48,000 nt of DNA from Owenia fusiformis (GCA_903813345.2 CAIIXF020000031.1:1-48000), one strand, 5' to 3'; counted from the first letter of the stretch, positions 1-10,018 are shown. Made by a program: numbers and translations. Notes: generated by a model from the letters alone, not told the origin.

Positions 1-76
1 TAAATATACTCCAAAGATTAGATTAGACTAATTGCTTAAATTAGATTTGATGAAATGCTTAGATTAGATTCTTAAA

Positions 77-138
77 TCCCAAGGGCCCCGACCTCGCCCA
101 TAGGTGTGGAGAACATCCATCATATAGTTTCTCCTCCG
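77..138 (+). repeat. J1 element
   Basis: A 62-bp GC-richer spacer element, TCCCAAGGGCCCC ... TTTCTCCTCCG, present 22 times as J1. It replaces part of a satellite monomer: the first CCATGG lies 137 bp after its end. Its function is unknown. Confidence 0.85.
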
Positions 139-449
139 ATTAAGATTACATTATATTGACTGATTAAATTAGATAGACTCCTAAGATAAGATTAGACCGA
201 CTGCTTAAATTATATCACATTGGATTGACTGCTTATATTGGATAGACTCCTAAATTTAGATTAGACCGATGAGACCATGGTAACATGTCACTTCTTTTTG
301 ATCGTGACATAATTAAACTGATTCATTAAATTAAATTAATAATTAAAGATTACATAAGACCGACTGCTTAAATTATATCACATTGGATTGACTGCTTAGA
401 TTGGATAGACTCCTAAATTTAGATTAGACCGACGAGACCATGGTAATAT

Positions 450-471
450 GTCACTTCTTTTTGATCGTGAC
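450..471. repeat. Inverted repeat GTCAC-N12-GTGAC in the satellite monomer (representative)
   Basis: GTCACTTCTTTTTGATCGTGAC shape: two 5-bp arms around 12 nt, about 12 bp after the palindrome ACCATGGT. It occurs once per monomer across the window. The arms survive in the block-terminal form with a CTTCCTTATGGT loop. One arm is altered (GCGAC) in monomers next to F, and in the GTGTC monomer of Q. Confidence 0.65.
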
Positions 472-1554
472 ATAATTAAACTGATTCATTAAATTAAATT
501 AATAATTAAAGATTACATTAGACCAACTGCTTAAATTATATCACATTGGATTGACTGCTTAGATTGGATAGACTCCTAAATTAAGATTAGACCGACGAGA
601 CCATGGTAATATGTCACTTCTTTTTGATCGTGACATAATTAAACGGATTCATTAAATTAAATTAATAATTAAAGATTACATTAGACCGACTGCTTAAATT
701 AGATCACATTGGATTGACTGCTTAGATTGGATAGACTCCTAAATTTAGATTAGACCGACGAGACCATGGTAATATGTCACTTCTTTTTGATCGTGACATA
801 ATTAAACGGATTCATTAAATTAAATTAATAATTAAAGATTACATGAGACCGACTGCTTAAATTATATCACATTGGATTGACTGCTTAGATTGGATAGACT
901 CCTAAATTTAGATTAGACCGACGAGACCATGGTAATATGTCACTTCTTTTTGATCGTGACATAATTAAACGGATTCATTAAATTAAATTAATAATTAAAG
1001 ATTACATTAGACCGACTGCTTAAATTATATCACATTGGATTGACTGCTTAGATTGGATAGACTCCTAAATTTAGATTAGACCGACGAGACCATGGTAATA
1101 TGTCACTTCTTTTTGATCGTGACATAATTAAACGGATTCATTAAATTAAATTAATAATTAAAGATTCCATTAGACCGACTGCTTAAATCATATCACATTG
1201 GATTGACTACTTAAATTAGATAGACTCCTAAGATAAGATTAGACCGACTGCTTAAATTAGATCACATTAGATTGACTGCTTAGATTGGATAGACTCCTAA
1301 ATTTAGATTAGACCGACGAGACCATGGTAATATGTCACTTCTTTTTGATCGCGACATAATTAAACCGATTCATTAAAGTAAATTAATAATTAAAGATTAC
1401 ATAAGATTGACTGCTTAAATTAGACTAGACTGACTGCTTAAATCATATCACATTGGATTGATGGACAAATGGATAAACGCGCCGTCTAGGCTGATAATAT
1501 GGCCCCCACACTATTTGGAGAGTACATAAAACGGGAATCCAATTTGACATTGTT

Positions 1555-1582
1555 GACGGAGAGACAGACTGACAGACAGACA
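1555..1582 (+). repeat. GACA/GACG tetranucleotide tract, F1 half A
   Basis: Interrupted short microsatellite (GACGGAGAGACAGACTGACA then GACAGACA). This is the base length shared by class A and C. A second, shorter tract lies in half B at 1,974-1,992. Confidence 0.8.
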
Positions 1583-2011
1583 AGTGAGTTCCTTTTAGTA
1601 ATTATGATGACCCATCAGTTGACTTACTTTCAAGAATATGGGTGGTAATACCAAAAGAACATTTTCTTAAAACCTAAAGAAAGGTACCAACCTTATGAAA
1701 GTCCCAGGCTAAGAGTTCCATTGTCTCTGGGCAGCAGTGGCCAGCTGGGCTTTCTTGGCTTTGAACTGGCCCTCCACATCCACATCTTTTCTTCCATATC
1801 TGTATGTACTCACAAATCATCCCTGAAACTTAAAAGCAAAATCTGTAGCAGTTTTGGAGAAATATGTTGTATATACAGAAGAATGGACAGATGGACAAAC
1901 GCACCCAGGCTGATAATATGGCCCCCACACTATTTGTAGGGGATATAAAACGGGAATCCAATTTGACATTGTTGACAGACAGACAGACGGACAAGAAAGT
2001 GATTGCAAAAA

Positions 2012-2024
2012 CTCACTATGTGAG
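2012..2024. repeat. Short inverted repeat CTCAC-TAT-GTGAG in F half B
   Basis: A perfect 5-bp stem with a 3-nt loop, followed at once by CTAAAAAAC. It is conserved in every complete module, at 7,493, 10,574, 19,433, 22,514, 27,855, 30,936, 39,797, 42,878 and 47,889, and absent from T. Half A has no equivalent. Its role is unknown; a hairpin followed by CTAA loosely recalls Helitron 3' ends. Confidence 0.6.
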
Positions 2025-2365
2025 CTAAAAAACAGTCCCTTTCAGAAATTATGATAACCAATCAGTTGACTGGTACCAAAAGAAAATTTTCTTGAAAGCT
2101 GAAGAAAGTTACCTTATGAAAGTCCTCAGGCTGAGAGTTCTATTGTCTCTATCTGGACAGCAGTGGCCAACTGGCTGTGAACTGGCCCTCCACATCCACA
2201 CACAGATTAGATTAAATTGATTAGATAAGACTTTTGCTTAGATTAGACCAGACTGACCGCTTAGATTAGATTATACTGAATATTTAGATAAGATATACTT
2301 CTAAGTTTGGATTAGACCGATTGCTTAAATTGGATTTGAATGCCTGCTTAGATTAGATTTATAAT

Positions 2366-2427
2366 TCCCAAGAGCCCTGACCTCGCGCAGAGGCGTGGAG
2401 AACACCCATCATATAGTTTCTCCTCCG
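2366..2427 (+). repeat. J2 element (GCGCAGAGG type), after F1
   Basis: J2 reads CAAGAGCCCTGACCTCGCGC then AGAGGCGTGG where J1 has CGCCCATAGGTGTGG. It follows a module by a 161-bp TTAGATTAGA-rich spacer. CCTC-GCGCA-GAGG can form a 4-bp hairpin. Confidence 0.85.
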
Positions 2428-2715
2428 ACTAAGATTACATTATATTGACTGCTTAAATTAGATAGACTCCTAAGATAAGATTAGACCGAATGCTTAAATT
2501 AGATCACATTGGATTGACTGCTTAGATTGGATAGACTCCTAAATTTAGATTAGACCGACGAGACCATGGTAATAAGTCACTTCCTTATGGCCGTGACATA
2601 ATTAAAGACCTTAGATTAGATTATACTGATTATTTAGATTAAATATACTCCATAGATTAGATTAGACTAATTGCTTAAATTAGATTTGAGGAAATGCTTA
2701 GATTAGATTTTTAAA

Positions 2716-2777
2716 TCCCAAGGGCCCCGACCTCGCCCATAGGTGTGGAGAACATCCATCATATAGTTTCTCCTCCG
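2716..2777 (+). repeat. J1 element in R copy 1
   Basis: Begins 152 bp after the last CCATGG of the preceding block. The flank reads GATTTGAGGAAATGC, unlike the GATTTGATGAAATGC of most J1 copies. Confidence 0.85.
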
Positions 2778-3623
2778 ATTAAGATTACATTATATTGACT
2801 GCTTAAATTAGATAGACTCCTAAGATAAGATTAGACCGACTGCTTAAATTATATCACATTGGATTGACTGCTTAGATTGGATAGACTCCTAAATTTAGAT
2901 TAGACCGACGAGACCATGGTAATATGTCACTTCTTTTTGATCGCGACATAATTAAACCGATTCATTAAATTAAATTAATAATTAAAGATTACATTAGATT
3001 GACTGCTTAAATTATATCACATTGGATTGACTGCTTAGATTGGATAGACTCCTAAATTTAGATTAGACCGACGAGACCATGGTAATATGTCACTTCTTTT
3101 TGATCGCGACATAATTAAACCGATTCATTAAATTAAATTAATAATTAAAGATTACATTAGATTGACTGCTTAAATTATATCACATTGGATTGACTGCTTA
3201 GATTGGATAGACTCCTAAATTTAGATTAGACCGACGAGACCATGGTAATATGTCACTTCTTTTTGATCGTGACATAATTAAACGGACTCATTAAATTAAA
3301 TTAATAATTAAAGATTACATTAGACCGACTGCTTAAATCATATCACATTGGATTGACTACTTAAATTAGATAGACTCCTAAGATAAGATTAGACCGAATG
3401 CTTAAATTAGATAACATTGGATTGACTGCTTAGATTGGATAGACTCCTAAATTGAGATTAGACCGACGAGACCATGGTAATAAGTCACTTCCTTATGGTC
3501 GTGACATAATTAAAGACCTTAGATTAGATTATACTGATTATTTAGATTAAATATACTCCATAGATTAGATTAGACTAATTGCTTAAATTAGATTTGATGA
3601 AATGCTTAGATTAGATCTTTAAA

Positions 3624-3685
3624 TCCCAAGGGCCCCGACCTCGCCCATAGGTGTGGAGAACATCCATCATATAGTTTCTCCTCCG
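3624..3685 (+). repeat. J1 element in R copy 1
   Basis: Second J1 of R. The flank GATCTTTAAATCCC distinguishes it from the GATTCTTAAATCCC copies. Confidence 0.85.
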
Positions 3686-5716
3686 ATTAAGATTACATTA
3701 TATTGACTGATTAAATTAGATAGACTCCTAAGATAAGATTAGACCGACTGATTAAATTATATCACATTGGATTGACTGCTTATATTGGATAGACTCCTAA
3801 ATTTAGATTAGACCGACGAGACCATGGTAACATGTCACTTCTTTTTGATCGTGACATAATTAAACTGATTCATTAAATTAAATTAATAATTAAAGATTAC
3901 ATAAGACCGACTGCTTAAATTATATCACATTGGATTGACTGCTTAGATTGGATACACTCCTAAATTAAGATTAGACCGACGAGACCATGGTAATATGTCA
4001 CTTCTTTTTGATCGTGACATAATTTAACTGATTCATTAAATTAAATTAATAATTAAAGATTACATAAGACCGACTGCTTAAATTATATCACATTGGATTG
4101 ACTGCTTAGATTGGATAGACTCCTAAATTTAGATTAGACAGACTGCTTAAATTAGATCACATTGGATTGACTGCTTAGATTGGATAGACTCCTAAATTTA
4201 GATTAGACCGACGAGACCATGGTAATATGTCACTTCTTTTTGATCGTGACATAATTAAACGGATTCATTAAATTAAATTAATAATTAAAGATTACATTAG
4301 ACCGACTGCTTAAATTAGATCACATTGGATTGACTGCTTAGATTGGATAGACTCCTAAATTTAGATTAGACCGATGAGACCATGGTAATATGTCACTTCT
4401 TTTTGATCGCGACATAAGTAAACGGATTCATTAAATTAATTTAATAATTAAAGATTACATAAGACCTACTGCTTAAATTATATCACATTGGATCGACTGC
4501 TTAGATTGGATAGACTCCTTAATTTAGATTAGACCGACGATACCATGGTAATACGTCACTTCTTTTTGATCGTGACATAATTAAACGGATTCATTAAATT
4601 AAATTAATAATTAAAGATTACATTAGACCGACTGCTTAAATCATATCACATTGGATTGACTACTTAAATTAGATAGACTCATAAGATAAGATTAGACCGA
4701 CTGCTTAAATTAGATCACATTGGATTGACTGCTTAGATTGGATACACTCCTAAATTTAGATTAGACCGACGAGACCATGGTAATATGTCACTTCTTTTTG
4801 ATCGTGACATAATTAAACTGATTCATTAAATTAAATTAATAATTAAAGATTACATTAGACCGACTGCTTAAATTATATCACATTGGATTGACTGCTTAGA
4901 TTGGATAGACTCCTAAATTTAGATTAGACCGACGAGACCATGGTAATATGTCACTTCTTTTTGATCGTGACATAATTAAAGGGATTCATTAAATTAAATT
5001 AATAATTAAAGATTACATTAGACCGACTGCTTAAATCATATCACATTGGATTGACTACTTAAATTAGATAGACTCCTAAGATAAGATTAGACCGACTGCT
5101 TAAATTAGATCACATTGGATTGACTGCTTAGATTGGATAGACTCCTAAATTTAGATTAGACCGACGAGACCATGGTAATATGTCACTTCTTTTTGATCGT
5201 GACATAATTAAACGGATTCATTAAATTAAATTAATAATTAAAGATTACATTAGACCGACTGCTTAAATTATATCACATTGGATTGACTGCTTAGATTGGA
5301 TAGACTCCTATATTTAGATTAGACCGACGAGACCATGGTAATATGTCACTTCTTTTTACTTGTGACATAATTAAACAGATTCATTAAATTAAATTAATAA
5401 TTAAAGATTATATTAGACCGACTGCTTAAATCATATCACATTGGATTGACTACTTAAATTAGATAGACTCCTAAGATAAGATTAGACCGAATGCTTAAAT
5501 TAGATCACATTGGATTGACTGCTTAGATTGGATAGACTCCTAAATTTAGATTAGACCGACGAGACCATGGTAATAAGTCACTTCCTTATGGTCGTGACAT
5601 AATTAAAGACCTTAGATTAGATTATACTGATTATTTAGATTAAATATACTCCATAGATTAGATTAGACTAATTGCTTAAATTAGATTTGATGAAATGCTT
5701 AGATTAGATTCTTAAA

Positions 5717-5778
5717 TCCCTAGGGCCCCGACCTCGCCCATAGGTGTGGAGAACATCCATCATATAGTTTCTCCTCCG
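5717..5778 (+). repeat. J1 element, CCCTAGGG variant
   Basis: Third J1 of R. It reads TCCCTAGGGCCCC instead of TCCCAAGGGCCCC, a mark shared only with the equivalents at 17,655 and 38,017. Confidence 0.85.
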
Positions 5779-6936
5779 ATTAAGATTACATTATATTGAC
5801 TGATTAAATTAGATAGACTCCTAAGATAAGATTAGACCGACTGCTTAAATTATATCACATTGGATTGACTGCTTATATTGGATAGACTCCTAAATTTAGA
5901 TTAGACCGACGGGACCATGGTAACATGTCACTTCTTTTTGATCTTGACATAATTAAACTGATTCATTAAATTAAATTAATAATTAAAGATTACATAAGAC
6001 CGACTGCTTAAATTATATCACATTGGATTGACTGCTTAGATTGGATACACTCCTAAATTTAGATTAGACCGACGAGACCATGGTAATAGGTAACTTCTTT
6101 TTGATCGTGACATAATTAAACTGATTCATTAAATTAAATTAATAATTAAAGATTACATTAGACCGACTGCTTAAATTATATCACATTGGATTGACTGCTT
6201 AGATTGGATAGACTCCTAAATTTAGATTAGACCGGCGAGACCATGGTAATATGCCACTTCTTTTTGATCATGACATAATTAAACTGATTCATTAAATTAA
6301 ATTAATAATTAAAGATTACATTAGACCGACTGCTTAAATCATATCACATTGGATTGACTACTTAAATTAGATAGACTCCTAAGATAAGATTAGACCGACT
6401 GCTTAAATTAGATCACATTAGATTGACTGCTTAGATTGGATAGACTCCTAAATTTAGATTAGACCGACGAGACCATGGTAATATGTCACTTCTTTTTGAT
6501 CGTGACATAATTAAACTGATTCATTAAATTAATTTAATAATTAAAGATTACATAAGACCGACTGCTTAAATTATATCACATTGGATTCACTGCTTAGATT
6601 GGATAGACTCCTAAATTTAGATTAGACCGACGAGACCATGGTAATATGTCACTTCTTTTTGATCGTGACATAATTAAACGGATTCATTAAATTAAATTAA
6701 TAATTAAAGATTACATTAGACCGACTGCTTAAATTAGATCACATTGGATTGACTGCTTAGATTGGATAGACTCCTAAATTTAGATTAGACCGACGAGACC
6801 ATGGTAATATGTCACTTCTTTTTGATCGCGACATAATTAAACCGATTCATTAAATTAAATTAATAATTAAAGATTACATTAGATTGACTGCTTAAATTAG
6901 ATTAGACTGACTGCTTAAATCATATCACATTGGATT

Positions 6937-7685
6937 GATGGACAAATGGATAAGCGCGCCGTCTAGGCTGATAATATGGCCCCCACACTATTTGGAGAGT
7001 ACATAAAACGGGAATCCAATTTGACATTGTTGACGGAGAGACAGACTGACAGACAGACAGACAAGTGAGTTCCTTTTAGAAATTATGATGACCCATCAGT
7101 TGACTTACTTTCAAGAATATGGGTGGTAATACCAAAAGAACATTTTCTTAAAACCTAAAGAAAGGTACCAACCTTATGAAAGTCCCAGGCTAAGAGTTCC
7201 ATTGTCTCTGGGCAGCAGTGGCCAGCTGGGCAATCTTGGCTTTGAACTGGCCCTCCACATCCACATCTTTTCTACCACATCTATATGTACTCACAAATCA
7301 TCCCTGAAACTTAAAAGCAAAATCTGTAGCAGTTTTGGAGAAATATGTTGTATATACAGAAGAATGGACAGATGGACAAACGCACCCAGGCTGATAATAT
7401 GGCCCCCACACTATTTGTAGGGGATATTAAACGGGAATCCAATTTGACATTGTTGACGGACAGACAGACGGACAAGAAAGTGATTGCAAAAACTCACTAT
7501 GTGAGCTAAAAAACAGTCCCTTTCAGAAATTATGATAACCAATCAGTTGACTGGTACCAAAAGAAAATTTTCTTGAAAGCTGAAGAAAGTTACCTTATGA
7601 AAGTCCTCAGGCTGAGAGTTCTATTGTCTCTATCTGGACAGCAGTGGCCAACTGGCTGTGAACTGGCCCTCCACATCCACACACA
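6937..7685 (+). repeat. Module F2, class B, complete (749 bp)
   Basis: Class B is marked by GGATAAGCGCGCC, TTTTAGAAATTATG in half A, ACATCTATATGTAC in the linker and GGATATTAAACGG in half B. It has one more GACA than class A or C in the half-A tract, which gives the extra 4 bp. It keeps GAAACTTAAAAG, as F6 does, while F4 and F8 have GAAATTTAAAAG. It is followed by a spacer with TGTATAATAAGATAAG and the TTGAACAAAGG form of J2, both specific to class B. Confidence 0.88.
7032..7063 (+). repeat. GACA/GACG tract, F2 half A (+1 unit)
   Basis: One GACA longer than the base form; same length as in F6. Confidence 0.8.
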
Positions 7686-7846
7686 GATTAGATTAAATTG
7701 ATTAGATAAGACTTTTGCTTAGATTAGACCAGACTGACCGCTTAGATTAGATTATACTGTATAATAAGATAAGATATACTTCTAAGTTTGGATTAGACCG
7801 ATTGCTTAAATTGGATTTGAATGCCTGCTTAGATTAGATTTATAAT

Positions 7847-7908
7847 TCCCAAGAGCCCTGACCTTGAACAAAGGCGTGGAGAACACCCATCATATAGTTT
7901 CTCCTCCG
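7847..7908 (+). repeat. J2 element (GAACAAAGG type), after F2
   Basis: Class-B-specific J2 with CCTTGAACAAAGG. Compared with the usual J2, the outer loop pair C-G is T-A, so CCTT/AAGG can still pair. Confidence 0.85.
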
Positions 7909-8428
7909 ACTAAGATTACATTATATTGACTGCTTAAATTAGATAGACTCCTAAGATAAGATTAGACCGACTGCTTAAATTAGATCACATTGGATTGACT
8001 GCTTAGATTGGATAGACTCCTAAATTTAGATTAGACCGACGTCACCATGGTAATATGTCACTTCTTTTTGATCGTGACATAATTAAACGGATTCATTAAA
8101 TTAAATTAATAATTAAAGATTACATTAGACCGACTGCTTAAATCATATCACATTGGATTGACTACTTAAATTAGATAGACTCCTAAGATAAGATTAGACC
8201 GAATGCTTAAATTAGATCACATTGGATTGACTGCTTAGATTGGATAGACTCCTAAATTGAGATTAGACCGACGAGACCATGGTAATAAGTCACTTCCTTA
8301 TGGTTGTGACATAATTAAAGACCTTAGATTAGATTATACTGATTATTTAGATTAAATATACTCCATAGATTAGATTAGACTAATTGCTTAAATTAGATTT
8401 GATGAAATGCTTTGATTAGATCTTTAAA

Positions 8429-8490
8429 TCCCAAGGGCCCCGACCTCGCCCATAGGTGTGGAGAACATCCATCATATAGTTTCTCCTCCG
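8429..8490 (+). repeat. J1 element in P copy 1
   Basis: J1 with flank ATGCTTTGATTAGATC, a substitution seen in all four P copies. Confidence 0.85.
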
Positions 8491-10018
8491 ATTAAGATTA
8501 CATTATATTGACTGATTAAATTAGATAGACTCCTAAGATACGATTAGACCGACTGATTAAATTATATCACATTGGATTGACTGCTTATATTGGATAGACT
8601 CCTAAATTTAGATTAGACCGACGAGACCATGGTAACATGTCACTTCTTTTTGATCGTGACATAATTAAACTGATTCATTAAATTAAATTAATAATTAAAG
8701 ATTACATAAGACTGACTGCTTAAATTATATCACATTGGATTGACTGCTTAGATTGGATACACTCCTAAATTAAGATTAGACCGACGAGACCATGGTAATA
8801 TGTCACTTCTTTTTGATCGTGACATAATTAAACTGATTCATTAAATTAAATTAATAATTAAAGATTACATTAGATTGACTGCTTAAATTATATCACATTG
8901 GATTGACTGCTTAGATTGGATAGACTCCTAAATTTAGATTAGACCGACGAGACCATGGTAATATGTCACTTCTTTTTGATCGTGACATAATTAAACGGAT
9001 TCATTAAATTAAATTAATAATTAAAGATTACATTAGACCGACTGCTTAAATCATATCACATTGGATTGACTACTTAAATTAGATAGACTCCTAAGATAAG
9101 ATTAGACCGACTGCTTGAATTAGATCACATTAGATTGACTGCTTAGATTGGATAGACTCCTAAATTTAGATTAGACCGACGAGACCATGGTAATATGTCA
9201 CTTCTTTTTGATCGTGACATAATTAAACGGATTCATTAAATTAAATTAATAATTAAAGATTACATTAGACCGACTGCTTAAATCATATCACATTGGATTG
9301 ACTACTTAAATTAGATAGACTCCTAAGATAAGATTAGACCGACTGCTTGAATTAGATCACATTAGATTGACTGCTTAGATTGGATAGACTCCTAAATTTA
9401 GATTAGACCGACGAGACCATGGTAATATGTCACTTCTTTTTGATCGTGACATAATTAAACTGATTCATTAAATTAAATTAATAATTAAAGATTACATTAG
9501 ACCGACTGCTTAAATCATATCACATTGGATTGACTACTTAAATTAGATAGACTCCTAAGATAAGATTAGACAGACTGCTTAAATTAGATCACATTGGATT
9601 GACTGCTTAGATTGGATAGACTCCTAAATTTAGATTAGACCGACGAGACCATGGTAATATGTCACTTCTTTTTGATCGTGACATAATTAAACGGATTCAT
9701 TAAATCAAATTAATAATTAAAGATTACATTAGACCGACTGCTTAAATCATATCACATTGGATTGACTACTTAAATTAGATAGACTCCTAAGATAAGATTA
9801 GACCGACTGCTTAAATTAGATCACATTGGATCGACTGATTAGATTGGATAGACTCCTAAATTTAGATTAGACCGACGAGACCATGGTAATATGTCACTTC
9901 TTTTTGATCGCGACATAATTAAACCGATTCATTAAATTAAATTAATAATTAAAGATTACATTAGATTGACTGCTTAAATTAGATTAGTCTGACTGCTTAA
10001 ATCATATCACATTGGATT

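Larger units (their letters stand above)
1..1459. repeat. Satellite block 1 leading into module F1
   Basis: The window opens inside a pre-J1 spacer, then J1 (77-138), then seven monomers with CCATGG at 275, 438, 601, 764, 927, 1090 and 1322. The spacings are five times 163, then 232. The last monomer has the GATCGCGAC and AAACCGATTC variants found before every F module. The opening (ACTCCAAAGATT, CCGATGAGACC, GGTAACATG) matches the start of the long second block of Q (11,503 on). The end instead matches blocks that run into F, so this block looks like a recombinant between two block types. Confidence 0.85.
1460..2204 (+). repeat. Module F1, class A, complete (745 bp)
   Basis: Non-satellite module inserted after ...CACATTGGATT, where satellite would continue GACTGCTT. 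It is an imperfect direct dimer. Half A (to about 1,782) and half B (about 1,883-2,204) both contain, in order, ATGGACAxATGGAxAAACGC, GGCTGATAATATGG, CCCCCACACTATTTG, AAACGGGAATCC, AATTTGACATTGTTGAC, a GACA/GACG tract, AATTATGATxACC, CAGTTGACT, a CAAAAGAA/TTTTCTT stretch and CCTCCACATCCACA. A linker of about 100 bp (1,783-1,882) separates the halves. Class A marks: GGATAAACGCGCCGTCT and TTTCTTGGC in place of GCAATCTTGGC. It holds no credible gene: frames of 60-72 codons on either strand begin at TTG. F1 sits where the other repeats carry the truncated T form. Confidence 0.88.
2205..6936. repeat. Higher-order segment R, copy 1 (after F1)
   Basis: A 4,732-bp segment of four blocks. Each block follows a J element: J2 then one CCATGG (2564); J1 then four (2914, 3077, 3240, 3472); J1 then ten (3822, 3985, 4217, 4380, 4543, 4775, 4938, 5170, 5333, 5565); J1 then six (5915, 6078, 6241, 6473, 6636, 6799). 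It corresponds unit for unit to the segments after T1 and T3. It differs in following a complete module, in having TCCTCCGACTAAG after J2 (2 bp shorter than after T), and in TTAGACCGACGGG near 5,903 where the other copies have TTAGACTGACGGG. Confidence 0.88.
7686..10018. repeat. Higher-order segment P, copy 1 (F2 to F3)
   Basis: A 2,333-bp segment that begins with the 161-bp post-module spacer and J2 of the TTGAACAAAGG type. Next come two monomers (CCATGG 8045, 8277; spacing 232), a pre-J1 spacer, J1, and seven monomers (8627, 8790, 8953, 9185, 9417, 9649, 9881) in the pattern 163, 163, 232, 232, 232, 232. The first site sits in GTCACCATGG instead of GAGACCATGG, a marker of this segment. Four copies of exactly this length occur in the window. 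Confidence 0.9.

Noticed and set aside
77-138. J element as a tRNA, SINE head or other small RNA gene
   Set aside because: I could not find A/B box sequences, a cloverleaf or a poly-T terminator; only a 4-bp hairpin is visible.
139-1459. CRISPR array (regular direct repeats)
   Set aside because: Successive units are homologous along their whole length with no unique spacers, no cas genes occur, and the context is eukaryotic satellite.
139-1459. CENP-B box in the satellite monomer
   Set aside because: No stretch matches the TTCG...A..CGGG core; ACCGACGAGACC and AAACGGATTC are the nearest CG-containing parts and do not fit.
1721-1939. 72-codon open frame in half A to half B of each F module (also 7,202, 10,283, 22,223, 27,564, 30,645, 39,506, 42,587, 47,598)
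   Set aside because: It starts at TTG, lies across the dimer linker and GACA-adjacent repeat sequence, has no recognisable domain, and is conserved only because the module is. A 2-bp deletion in F4 changes it to 101 codons with no sign of selection.
1817-2008. 60-63-codon open frames on the minus strand of F modules
   Set aside because: They also start at TTG, are antisense shadows of the same module DNA, and have low-complexity S/C/V/P-rich composition from the tetranucleotide tract.
1460-2204. F module as a complete DNA transposon with terminal inverted repeats and target-site duplication
   Set aside because: Its ends (GATGGACAAATGG and CCACATCCACACACA) are not inverted repeats of each other, and no duplication of flanking satellite is evident. 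Only a non-autonomous or degenerate element remains possible.
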